This document shows, piece after piece, positions 1 through 8,719 of a stretch of 64,000 nt of DNA. A program made the position numbers and the translations under genes. The notes under the pieces are model-generated. The model had not been told where the DNA came from, searched no databases, and saw nothing but the letters and a program-made list of their open reading frames with translations. This stretch comes from an uncultured Eggerthella sp. (GTDB lineage: Bacteria > Actinomycetota > Coriobacteriia > Coriobacteriales > Eggerthellaceae). Positions within the stretch are counted from its first letter, which is position 1, and each line of letters starts with the position of its first letter. The DNA is taken from NCBI GenBank assembly GCA_937998355.1, contig CALLDI010000010.1, positions 62,001-126,000 on the forward strand, given 5' to 3'.

Positions 1-1
1 C

Positions 2-868
2 ACCACGATGAGCCTGTTCGCCGGAGGCGCAGCGGGCCTTTCATCAGGCCTGATGGAATCGATCGGCGATTGGCGCACGATCCTTGTCGGGGTCGCGCCG
101 CTGGCCGCCATCGGCGCGGTGCTGTGGGTGGTCGTGCGCTGCTTGACCAACCGCGCTGGCGAAGGCGACAAACGCGGCACCGTTCGCCCGCCCGTGAACG
201 CGAGCGACAACTCATCGGCCACCACGAGCGCGAACGAAGGTCGCTCCCGCGCCCCGCGCAAGGGTCTCGGCCTCTTCAGCGCACACATCATGAAAAGTCC
301 GATCACCTGGTGGATCACCGGGTTGTTCGGCGTGCAGTCGATCCTGTTCTACGCCATGGTTGCGTGGCTGCCCTCCATCCTCGGAGCGGCCGGCGTGAGC
401 GCGAGCGCCATCACTACGTGCGTGACGCTCTTTCCGATCGTGGGCATCCCCTGCACGCTCTTCCTCCCGATGATCGCGCAGCGCTTGAAGCGCCAACGCC
501 TGCTGGGCGCCACGATCGGCCTGCTGGTGTTCCTGGGCGTGGCCGCGCTCTTCTTCGTACGCACCGACGAGGCCGCTATCGCGGCGGTCACGCTGGTAGG
601 CTTCGCGCTGGGCGGCCCGTTCTGCCTGTGCATGTTCTACTTCGGCGTGCGCACCGAAGACCCCGACGACGCCGCGAAGCTCTCGAGCTTATCGCAGACC
701 TTCGGCTATCTGATGGCCGCGCTCGGACCCGCGTGCCTCGGCCTGATCGTCGACCTGACGGGTTCGTGGTTCGTGCCGCTTACCATCATGCTGGTGCTGG
801 GCGCGATCCTGACCGTGTGCGGTTGGAAGACCGGCGCGGGCACCATCCCCGCACCCACCGATCAGTAA
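2..868 (+). CDS. MFS transporter, C-terminal part (5' end outside window)
   Basis: The reading frame is open to the left edge, so this is the 3' part of a longer gene. The visible 288 residues hold several hydrophobic segments typical of the second half of a 12-helix major facilitator. They are separated by a hydrophilic loop rich in Asn, Ser and Arg (about residues 50-90) that would be the central cytoplasmic loop. The MLVLGAILTVCGW-type last helix and the pattern of Gly/Pro-rich helices resemble the CynX/NimT group (cyanate or nitroimidazole-type exporters), but the substrate cannot be read from sequence. It ends at TAA. The 139 bp to the next gene hold no clear terminator. Confidence 0.75.
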   Translation, partial: TTMSLFAGGAAGLSSGLMESIGDWRTILVGVAPLAAIGAVLWVVVRCLTNRAGEGDKRGTVRPPVNASDNSSATTSANEGRSRAPRKGLGLFSAHIMKSPITWWITGLFGVQSILFYAMVAWLPSILGAAGVSASAITTCVTLFPIVGIPCTLFLPMIAQRLKRQRLLGATIGLLVFLGVAALFFVRTDEAAIAAVTLVGFALGGPFCLCMFYFGVRTEDPDDAAKLSSLSQTFGYLMAALGPACLGLIVDLTGSWFVPLTIMLVLGAILTVCGWKTGAGTIPAPTDQ

Positions 869-1007
869 CCCCCGCTTCGTGCACGGCCGCGCTGCGAGCC
901 GCGACACCGCACAGAAACCACACGAACACTGGTGAACTTGAACGTCGCGGCATCCCGCGCACAGAAGTGCGCGAATCGTTCACGAACCCGCAAATGCCCG
1001 CAAGAAG

Positions 1008-1325
1008 CTACAACGTCGCGGAGAGCGGCTCGATCGCCATGATCTCGGCCTCGTTCGCGTCTAGCGAATCCCAGAGATCGATGTTGCGTTGCATGTTCAT
1101 CCAGTATTGAGGCGTCGTGCCGAACACGCGCGCGAGGCGAAGCGCCATCTCGGCACTGACCGCCCGCCGCTCCCGCACCAGCTCGTTCACGGTCTGGCGC
1201 GAGACCTTCAGCAGTTCGGCGAGCTTCGCCACGCTGATGCCGAAATCGGGCATGAATTCTTCGCGGAGCATCTCTCCGGGATGCGTGGGCTTTCGTTCTA
1301 TGAAGAGCAGCTGGTCTTCCTTCAT
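1008..1325 (-). CDS. higA: HigA-type antitoxin, XRE-family HTH
   Basis: A 105-residue DNA-binding antitoxin. The N-terminal KPTHPGEMLREEFMPDFGIS and the helix-turn-helix VAKLAELLKVSRQTVNELV are the standard HigA/VapI signature, and ARVFGTTPQYWMNMQ closes the domain. I chose ATG at 1325 because GAGGTG lies just upstream; the frame stays open further 5' but that would overlap the toxin. It follows the toxin gene by 8 bp, the usual higB-higA order. HigA proteins neutralise HigB and repress the shared promoter. Here the likely operator is the TCACGTGA palindrome inside the promoter at 1640-1668. Confidence 0.9.
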   Translation of the reverse strand: MKEDQLLFIERKPTHPGEMLREEFMPDFGISVAKLAELLKVSRQTVNELVRERRAVSAEMALRLARVFGTTPQYWMNMQRNIDLWDSLDANEAEIMAIEPLSATL

Positions 1326-1333
1326 CGTGCACC

Positions 1334-1618
1334 TCATCTGTGATAGTCGCATATCTCGACGTCGAACGCATCGTTGCCCTCGAATGTGAAGCAGATGCGC
1401 CACTGATCGTTGATGGAAATGGAATACTGGCCGAAGCGGTTTCCCTGCAACCGATGAAGACGATTGCCAGGCGGGACCTTCAGATCCTGCACGCGATAGG
1501 CGTTATCGATCATGTCGAGCTTGCGGAGCGCGCGCGGCACGATGTTCGCAGGAAGGGCGTTCGATACGACTTGCGCGAAGAGCGCCTCTGTTTCCTTGTC
1601 CGCGAACGACTTGATCAA
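1334..1618 (-). CDS. higB: HigB-type mRNA interferase toxin (RelE superfamily)
   Basis: A 94-residue toxin. LIKSFADKETEALF at the start and RLHRLQGNRFGQYSISINDQWRICFTF towards the end match the HigB/plasmid-maintenance killer fold, whose members cleave mRNA on the ribosome. The start is taken as TTG at 1618 because AAAGGA sits 7 nt upstream and because the only longer in-frame start (GTG at 1654) lies inside the promoter spacer. Length agrees with the family (about 92). It is co-transcribed with higA, 8 bp downstream. Confidence 0.88.
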   Translation of the reverse strand: MIKSFADKETEALFAQVVSNALPANIVPRALRKLDMIDNAYRVQDLKVPPGNRLHRLQGNRFGQYSISINDQWRICFTFEGNDAFDVEICDYHR

Positions 1619-1639
1619 TCTTTCATCCTTTCCGCACCT

Positions 1640-1668
1640 ATTGTAACGCATCACGTGACACTTTACAA
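1640..1668 (-). promoter_or_regulatory. higBA promoter with palindromic operator
   Basis: On the minus strand TTGTAA (1663-1668) is followed by exactly 17 bp and TACAAT (1640-1645), a good sigma-70 promoter about 20 nt before the TTG start of higB. The spacer contains the perfect palindrome TCACGTGA, a plausible HigA binding site for autoregulation. The operator role is inference. Confidence 0.65.
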
Positions 1669-1683
1669 GAAGACGGTCTCGTC

Positions 1684-1775
1684 CTGCGAATCAAGATGCG
1701 ACCGCCCCTGCGAAAAGCGCCGTACTCGACCCCGCGAAGAGCAACTCGATCACCCCTGCGACCGACCACCGCGCG
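1684..1775. repeat. 24-bp tandem repeat, about 3.5 units
   Basis: Units beginning CTGCGAA, CTGCGAA, CCGCGAA and CTGCGAC start at 1684, 1708, 1732 and 1756, each exactly 24 bp apart and ending in CCC or ACC. The array lies between the divergent higBA and MFS genes, upstream of the MFS start, and may affect its expression. Confidence 0.6.
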
Positions 1776-1868
1776 CAATGCACGCTCGCGGCGCAAGGGT
1801 TCACAATCGCTGCGCACGGGAGTACAGTGAGGCAGCTTCGTTCGCCCGACCGCGAGCGAACCGACACC

Positions 1869-3176
1869 ATGGCAGCATTGGATGCACGAACATACCAGAC
1901 CATCTTGCGAGTGAAGCCGGCGCGCGCGTTCGACGTGGGCGGCCTGCTCATGCGCCTCTACGTCTACATGGTCAACATCGGCGTGGTGACCATGCTCACG
2001 CTGGCGGGGTACTCGTTCCTCGTAGCGGGCCTGGTCGCATCCGCCATCGCGCTGTCGACCTTCCTCATATCGCCGCGGCTCGCGAAGCTGATCGACCGCA
2101 AGGGCCAGCGCACCGTGATACCGTGGGCGACCTGCATTCCCGTGGTGGGAACGATCGCGATGCTCGTGTGCGTCGTCGTGCACGCGAGCCCTTGGATGCT
2201 GCTGCCACTCGCGATCCTGATGGGTGCGCTCGTCTCGCCGCAAGCGCTGGTTCGCGCGCGCTGGACCTACCTGATCCGTACGCACCGCCTCGGCAACGCA
2301 TCCCCCACGCTCCACGGCGTGTTCTCCTATGAATGCCTCCTCGATGACCTGGGGTTCTTGGTGGCACCACCCCTGGCGATCTTCCTCGCCTCCACCTTCG
2401 TGCCCATCGCGGGGCTTTCGGTGGGCATCGTCGCCTACGTGGTGGGCGCCGTGCTGATCACGACCTCGCGAACCACCGAACCCACGGTCGGCTGGACGCC
2501 CGATAACGAACCCGAAGAAGCAGAGCTCACGAACGAAACCGCCGCCGAAGGCGAGATCGGCCACGCACCCGAGGCCGCCGCTGAGAGCGACCGCGAACGC
2601 AAGCGCAGCATCTTCCATCTTTCGCCTGTCGTGCGTATCCTGTTCGCCATGATGTTCTTCGTCGGCGCGTTCTTCGGCGTGCTCGACGTAGCCACCGTGT
2701 CCTTCGCAGAAGGCACGGGCGATGCCAACGTCGCCAGCGGCGCGCTCATGCTGCAGGCCGTCTTCTCGATGGGAGCCGGCTTCCTGTTCGGCATGGTGCG
2801 TCTGCAGGTCCGCCTCACCACGCAGCTCGTCGTTCTGGCGGTGTGCCTCAGCGTTTCGTTCGCCACCACCGCGTTCATCGATTCCGTGCTGCTGCTCTAC
2901 CTGCTCACTTCCCTGCCGGCCATCTTCTATGCGCCGCTGCTCATCATGGTGAACGCGACCTGCGAACGCGCCGTTCCGGGTGCGCGCTTCACCGAAGCGA
3001 TCGCCTGGGTGAACGCGGGCTGCACGTGCGGGCTCGCGCTCGGACCGACGCTGGGTGGCGTGGTGATCGACAGCTTCGGCGTGCTCGCCACCTTCCAGGT
3101 GGGCGGCGTGGTCGTGCTGATGGTCGGCGCGATCGCCCTCGTGTTCAGACGCAGGTTGCGCCACAGCATCCGTTAG
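1869..3176 (+). CDS. MFS transporter
   Basis: An integral membrane carrier of about 435 residues with hydrophobic segments spread over its length. An MFS-like loop RLAKLIDRKGQR follows helix 2. A long acidic cytoplasmic loop (about residues 205-250, rich in Glu and Ala) separates the two halves. The fold suggests a proton-driven efflux pump of the DHA type; the substrate is unknown. The start is uncertain: ATG 1869 has only a weak ribosome site, while GTG 1827 (14 residues earlier) has GGGAG 4 nt upstream. It is divergent from higBA and convergent with the oleate hydratase gene, with 73 bp between the two stops. Confidence 0.8.
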   Translation: MAALDARTYQTILRVKPARAFDVGGLLMRLYVYMVNIGVVTMLTLAGYSFLVAGLVASAIALSTFLISPRLAKLIDRKGQRTVIPWATCIPVVGTIAMLVCVVVHASPWMLLPLAILMGALVSPQALVRARWTYLIRTHRLGNASPTLHGVFSYECLLDDLGFLVAPPLAIFLASTFVPIAGLSVGIVAYVVGAVLITTSRTTEPTVGWTPDNEPEEAELTNETAAEGEIGHAPEAAAESDRERKRSIFHLSPVVRILFAMMFFVGAFFGVLDVATVSFAEGTGDANVASGALMLQAVFSMGAGFLFGMVRLQVRLTTQLVVLAVCLSVSFATTAFIDSVLLLYLLTSLPAIFYAPLLIMVNATCERAVPGARFTEAIAWVNAGCTCGLALGPTLGGVVIDSFGVLATFQVGGVVVLMVGAIALVFRRRLRHSIR

Positions 3177-3249
3177 AGCTGCGGCGCACCTTCCGTAGCG
3201 TATCCGAGATCCGCGAGCGCCAAGCCTCGCAGCGAGCGCGCGAGCACCC

Positions 3250-5163
3250 CTAGTGGATGCCGGGCCAGACCGCGCCCGGCGCAGGACCCACCACGTCGCG
3301 ATTCGCGTCTGTGGTCGGGATGACGCCGAATTCCTTCAGCAGCCCGTAGATGTCCGTGTTCTCGATCTCCTTCAATCCCTTCGATAGCAACAGCTTCTCG
3401 AGGATGTTCATATTCATGTCGGTGGCGGGCTTGCCGTCGCGCAGCAGCACGGTCGCGTTCAGCAGAACGCGCAGGTCGAAGCAGCTTCCCCACACCTCGG
3501 GCACGCCGCGATCGATGTCGAGCAGCGTGTAAACCGCCTCCATGCCGGTGCGCATCGAGTACTCGGTCGTGAAGATGGTGTCGCGCGGCGTCTCGGCGAA
3601 CTGGCCGATGAACGCGAAGTTCACCGCGCCTTCAGGCACCACCAGCGGGCGGTCGCCTTCAGCGCGCGGCATGAAGAACGCCGTGATGTAGGGCATCATG
3701 CACGGGATGGTGTTCGCGCTGTTCGTCGCCAGCTCCTCGATCTGATCCTCGGGAACGCCCAGGTGATAGAGCCATTCCTCGCAGATCTCGATGCCGGTGC
3801 AGTCGCGCATCGGCTTCTTGATGTAGTCGCCGGGCACATCGGTGAACAGACTGTAGACCCATACGCACACGGTGCCGGGCTTCTGGTCGCGGAACTGCGG
3901 CTGGCGGTTGATGGTCCAGCTGAGCAGCCAGCTCGAGTCCTTCACGGACACGATGCCGCCCGTCACGACGTTGCCCGACAGCGGATCGCGCTTGCAGATC
4001 TTCTCGATGTAGGGAATGATCTTGTCGTCGAGCGTGGTGACCGTCGCGCTCTCCCAGTTGCTCTTCGCCGGGTCACCGCAGAATTTCTCGGGGTGGCCGA
4101 ACGCGGGGTTCTGGACCGCGATGCGCTTCCACAGATCCCAGCCGTCGCCCGCGGTGAGCGTGGGGTCGAACTGCGCGGCTTCGGTCTGGCTGCCGAAGCT
4201 CGAATGCGCCACGCAGCTGCCCGGCGTGATGAACACCAGGTCGTTCTCCGTGAGTTTGATCGATTCCTCGGGCGCTTCCTCGATCGCGCCGCCGCCCTGC
4301 ACGCCGGTCGCGGCATCTTGCGCGGCCTGGCTGTCGTTGCGGCGCAGGACGATCTCGTTCGCCATCTTGCGCGCGATATCCTTCGCGTCGTCGCACGAGA
4401 AGTTCACGTCGGTGACATGCGTGTTGAACTGGAAGTCGACGCCGTGTTCCTCGAGGTAGTTCACCATCGGCAGGATCATGGATTCGTACTGGTTGTAGCG
4501 CGTGAAGCGCAGCGCGCTGAAGTCGGGCAGGCCACCGAGGTGGTGGATGTAGCGCGTCACGTAGCGCTTCATCTCGAGCGCGGAATGCCAGTTTTCGAAC
4601 GCGAACATCGTGCGCCAGTACAGCCAGAAGTTCGAGTCGAGCACTTCGTCCGAGAAGTAGTCGGTGATGGGCTTGTCCTGCAGGTCGGCCTCAGGCGTGA
4701 AGAAGAGATTCATGATCTCCATGCAGGCCTTGTCCGACAGGTTGAACTTGTTGTCGGTGTGCGCGTCCTGGCCGCGATTCACCGTCGCGCGGCACAGCGA
4801 GTAGTTCGGGTCGCGCTTGTTGAGCCAATAATAGTAGTCGAGCACGCTGACGCTGGGGTCTTCGATGGAGGGGATGTCGCGGAACAGATCCCACATGACC
4901 TCGAAGTGATTGTCCATCTCGCGGCCGCCGCGCATCGTGTAGCCCAGCTGTGCGTAATCCCAGCCGTCGCAGGCGCCGCCCGCGCGCGGGTCGCGTTCGA
5001 GGATGTGGATGTTCTTGCCGGGCATCTGCGCGTCGCGCACCAGGTAGCACGCCGCCGTGAGGCCCGCCAGGCCCGAACCGATGATGTAGGCCTGCTTGTC
5101 CTCCACCCCTTCAGGTTTCAGTGGATGGGCGAACGCCTCGTAGTTTCCGCTTGAATAGTACAT
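3250..5163 (-). CDS. ohyA: Oleate hydratase (myosin-cross-reactive antigen family)
   Basis: A 637-residue FAD enzyme that adds water to the cis-9 double bond of oleate, giving 10-hydroxystearate, and so detoxifies unsaturated fatty acids. The N-terminus has the dinucleotide-binding motif AYIIGSGLAGLTAACYLVRD followed by ILERDPRAGGACDGW. YYYWLNKRD, NSANTIPCMMPYITAFFMPR and FAFIGQFAETPRDTIFTTEYS are family blocks, and the length is typical of the 67-kDa family. The start ATG at 5163 has GGGGAGG at ideal spacing. The gene is monocistronic and divergent from the SOS polymerase. A 9-bp inverted repeat (CGCGCGCCG, 5279-5317) lies upstream and could be a regulator site. Confidence 0.95.
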   Translation of the reverse strand: MYYSSGNYEAFAHPLKPEGVEDKQAYIIGSGLAGLTAACYLVRDAQMPGKNIHILERDPRAGGACDGWDYAQLGYTMRGGREMDNHFEVMWDLFRDIPSIEDPSVSVLDYYYWLNKRDPNYSLCRATVNRGQDAHTDNKFNLSDKACMEIMNLFFTPEADLQDKPITDYFSDEVLDSNFWLYWRTMFAFENWHSALEMKRYVTRYIHHLGGLPDFSALRFTRYNQYESMILPMVNYLEEHGVDFQFNTHVTDVNFSCDDAKDIARKMANEIVLRRNDSQAAQDAATGVQGGGAIEEAPEESIKLTENDLVFITPGSCVAHSSFGSQTEAAQFDPTLTAGDGWDLWKRIAVQNPAFGHPEKFCGDPAKSNWESATVTTLDDKIIPYIEKICKRDPLSGNVVTGGIVSVKDSSWLLSWTINRQPQFRDQKPGTVCVWVYSLFTDVPGDYIKKPMRDCTGIEICEEWLYHLGVPEDQIEELATNSANTIPCMMPYITAFFMPRAEGDRPLVVPEGAVNFAFIGQFAETPRDTIFTTEYSMRTGMEAVYTLLDIDRGVPEVWGSCFDLRVLLNATVLLRDGKPATDMNMNILEKLLLSKGLKEIENTDIYGLLKEFGVIPTTDANRDVVGPAPGAVWPGIH

Positions 5164-5278
5164 GATGAACCTCCCCTTCGTAAGATCGCGCCGCCGTGTC
5201 GCGGCCGCTGACAGGCTCTTTCCTGTCGCGTTCGCCTGCTCGATCGAGCTGGCTTTTGGGCCGGACAACATCGTTCAA

Positions 5279-5317
5279 CGCGCGCCGATCAAGGGGCATC
5301 GTATCATCCGGCGCGCG
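5279..5317. promoter_or_regulatory. Inverted repeat upstream of oleate hydratase
   Basis: CGCGCGCCG (5279-5287) and its exact complement CGGCGCGCG (5309-5317) flank a 21-bp AT-richer core. It lies 115 bp before the oleate hydratase start and could be an operator or a hairpin. No family assignment is possible by eye. Confidence 0.35.
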
Positions 5318-5396
5318 TGGGCTGGACGTGCACGACCAACGTGTTGAAGGAGCGTTAGCAAGCTGAAACCTCCCACCCGCGCGAACGATATCGATA

Positions 5397-5424
5397 GAAC
5401 ATCTGTTCGTTTTCGTGCTATAAT
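5397..5424 (+). promoter_or_regulatory. LexA (SOS) box and promoter of the Y-family polymerase
   Basis: GAACATCTGTTC (5397-5408) matches the gram-positive LexA box GAAC-N4-GTTC. A perfect TATAAT follows at 5419-5424. The box overlaps the expected -35 position, so LexA would block RNA polymerase. The polymerase ATG is only 7 nt after the -10, so the transcript probably starts at or next to the start codon (leaderless). Confidence 0.8.
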
Positions 5425-5431
5425 GAGCGGT

Positions 5432-6802
5432 ATGTCAAACTGGCCGAAAACATATTGCTGCATCGATCTGAAAAGCTTCTACGCCAGCGTCGAATGCGTC
5501 GACAAGGGGAAGGATCCGTACACATGGCGCCTGGTGGTGGCGGACAAGTCGCGCACCGAAAAGACCATCTGCCTGGCGGTCTCCCCTGCCCTGAAGGCGC
5601 TCGGCGTGCCCGGGCGTTGCCGCCTGTTCGAGGTCCCGAAGCACCCCACGTTCGACATCGCCAAGCCGCGCATGCGCCGCTACATGGAGGTGTCCGCGCA
5701 GATCGTGTCCATCTACCTGCGCTTCGTCAGCGCGGCGGACCTGCACGTCTATTCCATCGACGAATGCTTCATCGATCTGACGCCCTACATCACGCTCTAT
5801 AAGAAGAGCGCGAAGGACCTGGTGAACATGCTGCGCGAGGCGGTATTCGCCGAAACGAGGATCACCGCTACGGCGGGCATCGGGCCGAATCTGTTTCTGG
5901 CGAAGGTGGCGCTGGATGTCACCGCTAAGCACGACCACGACAACATCGGCGTGCTGGACGAAGCCAGTTTTCGTGATGTCATCTGGGATCATCGTCCCAT
6001 CACCGACATCTGGCAGATCGGACGCGGCATCGCGACGCGTCTCGAGAAGTTCGGCATCCGCGACCTGCGCGGCGTGGCGCATGCGGATGCGGATCTGCTG
6101 TACAAGGAATTTGGGGTGAACGCGGAATTCTTGATCGACCATGCGTGGGGGCTCGAGCCGTGCACCATCGCCGAGATAAAGGGCTACGAACCGGAAAGCA
6201 CCTCATTCGGCAACGGGCAGGTGCTGCCGTGCGACTACACCTTCGAAGAGGGACGCATGATCCTGCGCGAGATGGTAGACGAGACCGTGCTCGACCTGGT
6301 CGATAAGCGCGTCGTGACCAGCCATATCCACCTGCATGTGGGCTACAAGAAGGCCAGCGATGCAGAGGGCGAAGGCGGGGCAAACGCAGAAGCCAACGTG
6401 GGGGCCAGTGCGAAGAGCGCTCGCGCGGGGGCCAGCGCCAGCACGAATCCACGGCGCCCGAAGCCGGGCACCTACGTCAGTGGCAGCAAGAAACTGGGGT
6501 TCGCGTCGAATTCGTTCACCAAATTGCTCGCAGAAGTGGACGAGCTCTATTGCGAGAAGGTCGACCCCACGCGCGCGATTCGGCGCATCAATATTGCGTT
6601 CGGGCATCTCGAGCCAGAAGAATACGCCACCTACAGCCTGTTCACCGACGTGGCGGCCGAAGAAGAGGAGCGCGCGCGACAAGACGCGTTGCTCGAGATC
6701 AAGCACAAGTTCGGGAAGGATGCTGTGATGCGCGGCACCTCCTACAAGGAAAAGGCGCGTGGCATCGAGCGCGCACATCAAGTAGGTGGGCATCATGCGT
6801 AG
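5432..6802 (+). CDS. Y-family DNA polymerase (UmuC/UvrX-like translesion polymerase)
   Basis: A 456-residue error-prone polymerase. Catalytic carboxylates are visible in CIDLKSFYASVEC (motif I) and SIDECFIDL (motif III). The palm motif AGIGPNLFLAKVALD and the helix-hairpin-helix GIATRLEKFGI follow in order. The C-terminal half has an unusual Ala/Glu/Ser-rich insert of about 40 residues (nt 6352-6470). ATG 5432 is chosen because the in-frame ATG at 5423 overlaps the -10 box. An SOS box lies directly upstream, so induction by DNA damage is expected. The stop overlaps the next gene by 8 bp. The layout resembles the Bacillus uvrX/yqjW type rather than umuDC; no umuD is present. Confidence 0.92.
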   Translation: MSNWPKTYCCIDLKSFYASVECVDKGKDPYTWRLVVADKSRTEKTICLAVSPALKALGVPGRCRLFEVPKHPTFDIAKPRMRRYMEVSAQIVSIYLRFVSAADLHVYSIDECFIDLTPYITLYKKSAKDLVNMLREAVFAETRITATAGIGPNLFLAKVALDVTAKHDHDNIGVLDEASFRDVIWDHRPITDIWQIGRGIATRLEKFGIRDLRGVAHADADLLYKEFGVNAEFLIDHAWGLEPCTIAEIKGYEPESTSFGNGQVLPCDYTFEEGRMILREMVDETVLDLVDKRVVTSHIHLHVGYKKASDAEGEGGANAEANVGASAKSARAGASASTNPRRPKPGTYVSGSKKLGFASNSFTKLLAEVDELYCEKVDPTRAIRRINIAFGHLEPEEYATYSLFTDVAAEEEERARQDALLEIKHKFGKDAVMRGTSYKEKARGIERAHQVGGHHA

Positions 6803-7091
6803 AGAGGAACGTTCGGTCGAGAGCATGAAGGCACGGGATGAACTCTCGGCTGAAAGCACGATGGCCCGGGACGAGCTTTTCACTAGCTCGGATGCCGACT
6901 ATCAGGCATTCCTCGCTCAGTCGCGTGGTGCGGCCCACCCAGAACGATACACGCTCGGCAAGCCGCATCCCGATCGCGCGCGGCAGTTCAAACCCTTCGC
7001 AGCACTGCGTGGCTATGAAGAGCTGGTGGCACGCGCGATGGCAGAAGCGAACGAGCCTCACGATTTCACCGCGCTCGAAGAATCCTGCTGA
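6795..7091 (+). CDS. Small protein co-transcribed with the Y-family polymerase
   Basis: A 98-residue protein whose start (ATG 6795, preceded by AGGTGG) overlaps the polymerase stop by 8 bp, implying translational coupling. GTG 6786 is an alternative. The centre reads DRARQFKPFAALRGYEELVARA, a block I recall from the small YolD-like or unnamed proteins encoded beside gram-positive Y-family polymerases. It is hydrophilic with no signal or membrane segment. A role as accessory or processivity partner of the polymerase is inference from the coupling; no enzymatic motif is visible. Confidence 0.75.
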   Translation: MRREERSVESMKARDELSAESTMARDELFTSSDADYQAFLAQSRGAAHPERYTLGKPHPDRARQFKPFAALRGYEELVARAMAEANEPHDFTALEESC

Positions 7092-7126
7092 TAGCAGTGC
7101 TCGAACGAATGCTACCCAACAGAGAA

Positions 7127-7152
7127 CGAGCCCCGCGAAACCGCAGGGCTCG
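7127..7152. terminator. Putative bidirectional terminator hairpin
   Basis: CGAGCCC (7127-7133) pairs with GGGCTCG (7146-7152), with three further pairs across one mismatch and a GAAA-type loop. It lies 36 bp after the polymerase operon and 104 bp after the end of the convergent surface-protein gene. U-runs are weak on both sides. Confidence 0.5.
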
Positions 7153-7255
7153 AATGATCTTATTGGCTGAAGCATCAGTCCAAACTCGCTATCCAAGCTT
7201 TCTCACATCAAGACGCCGGCTCTCACGATGAGATCCTCTCTTGATCGGGATGCTC

Positions 7256-8557
7256 TTACTTGCTCGTATCGGAATCCGTCGTCGCATTCGTGGCTGCTAC
7301 CGTAGTGCCCATCTTACGCCTGTTCACTACGATGTACGAGATCAGGATGATGATCGCTACCAGTGCGATCCCTCCAGATACCGCCGCAAGGATCGGGAAC
7401 TCTTCGCCCGTGCTCGCAAGCTGACCATTATGCAAGCCCGTTTCATATGCCTTGATGGTCTTCTCGGCATCTTCCTTATTCACCTTGTCGTTCGCCAGCA
7501 TCTCGTCGGTCACCTCGAGCTCACCGCGATCGGTGTCGCTGCCCAGGAAGTCGTCGAATTCATCGCTACCGACCTCGATGTTATCAGGCAACGTGGCGAT
7601 CATGTCGTCCTTGTCGAGGGTCGTATCGCCAGGAAGCGTGGTGGAATCGCCCGGCTTGTTCGCCTCGCCGTTGTCGCCGCCGCTGTTATCCCCGCCGTTA
7701 CCTGTATCGTCATCCGCTGGCGGGATCGCTTCGTCCGGGACCTCAAGATCATCGGGCAGATACGTCGACTCTGGTGTGTAGAGCACGTTGATGACGTTGT
7801 TATCCGGGTCGGTTCCCAAGCGGATCTGCGCCGGATACGTGTCGATCACATACATATCGTCGAGCTTGTATTCATACGCGTCGCCATTGATGAGCTTGTC
7901 GAAGCGCTGATTGTCGAACGTCTCGGAGCCCATCTTGTAGAACTGCACGTCATCGGGCGCGAGCGCGTCGTGCCAATTGTCCGCCTCAAGATCGGCGCCC
8001 GTCATCACGTAATAGTTGACGGTGTATTCGCTGTTCCAAAGCTTCACGTAGATAAGATCCATCGTGTTCTTCGCTGGGTCGGTGGTCACCGTCAGATCGA
8101 GCGGCCATCCGTCGAAGAAGAAGTGTCCGGGCAGGTTGATCGCGTAATCCCATGCGTTCAGCACGTCGCCCTCATGCAACCCCGTGATGACGCGCTTACC
8201 GAGCACGCGTCTGTTGCCCTGGTCGAGCTCCATGTCGGGTTCGTCGTCATAGTTCGCGTATTCCAGATAGTTGATGGTGACGGTGCAGTCGTCCGCGGGC
8301 GTGGTGCCAAGCGGCTCTTCCGTATCGCCATCCTGTTCGACTACTTCGACCGTATTCGTGGTCACTTCGCCACCATCAGTAGTGGCCTCATCTTGCTGTT
8401 CGACGACGAGCGCCGCCTCGTTCTCGGGCGAATTCTCCGCCGATGCCGTCTTCACGCCCGAAAGGCTGAAAGCGCACACGAGACTTGCCGCGACGATGAT
8501 GGCGGTCAAGATGAGAACCGGAGCATACTTCATGCCCGTTGTTTCTTTGCGTGTCAT
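7256..8557 (-). CDS. Cell-wall-anchored surface protein with MucBP-like repeats, LASTGEE sorting signal
   Basis: A 433-residue exported protein. It has an N-terminal signal peptide (KYAPVLILTAIIVAASLVCA) and an acidic spacer. Two MucBP-like beta modules follow, each ending in a hydrophobic strand (TMDLIYVK, VINVLYT). A Gly/Asp-rich stalk precedes a C-terminal sorting signal: LASTGEE at about residue 380, then a hydrophobic helix and NRRK. LASTGEE is a variant of LPXTG of the kind used by coriobacterial sortases. ATG 8557 is chosen for GGAGA 6 nt upstream. It is probably covalently wall-linked and adhesive; no sortase is encoded nearby. Confidence 0.85.
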   Translation of the reverse strand: MTRKETTGMKYAPVLILTAIIVAASLVCAFSLSGVKTASAENSPENEAALVVEQQDEATTDGGEVTTNTVEVVEQDGDTEEPLGTTPADDCTVTINYLEYANYDDEPDMELDQGNRRVLGKRVITGLHEGDVLNAWDYAINLPGHFFFDGWPLDLTVTTDPAKNTMDLIYVKLWNSEYTVNYYVMTGADLEADNWHDALAPDDVQFYKMGSETFDNQRFDKLINGDAYEYKLDDMYVIDTYPAQIRLGTDPDNNVINVLYTPESTYLPDDLEVPDEAIPPADDDTGNGGDNSGGDNGEANKPGDSTTLPGDTTLDKDDMIATLPDNIEVGSDEFDDFLGSDTDRGELEVTDEMLANDKVNKEDAEKTIKAYETGLHNGQLASTGEEFPILAAVSGGIALVAIIILISYIVVNRRKMGTTVAATNATTDSDTSK

Positions 8558-8719
8558 GTTGGTCTCCTTTTTCATAGCCAAGAGCGAGCAACCTGATTTC
8601 ATTCTGTGCAGATACTATCAAGCTGACGTGCACAGACCACGTGCAGAACCGATCTGCAACCCTCATACCATCAAAGCGTCACCAAGCAGTTACTCGTCGA
8701 TTCGCCCGCACGACTCGAC
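8558..8719. other. Upstream region of the surface-protein gene
   Basis: Spacer holding the ribosome site and presumed promoter of the surface-protein gene. I cannot identify convincing -35/-10 hexamers. Element copy A occupies the rest of the gap from 8720. Confidence 0.4.
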
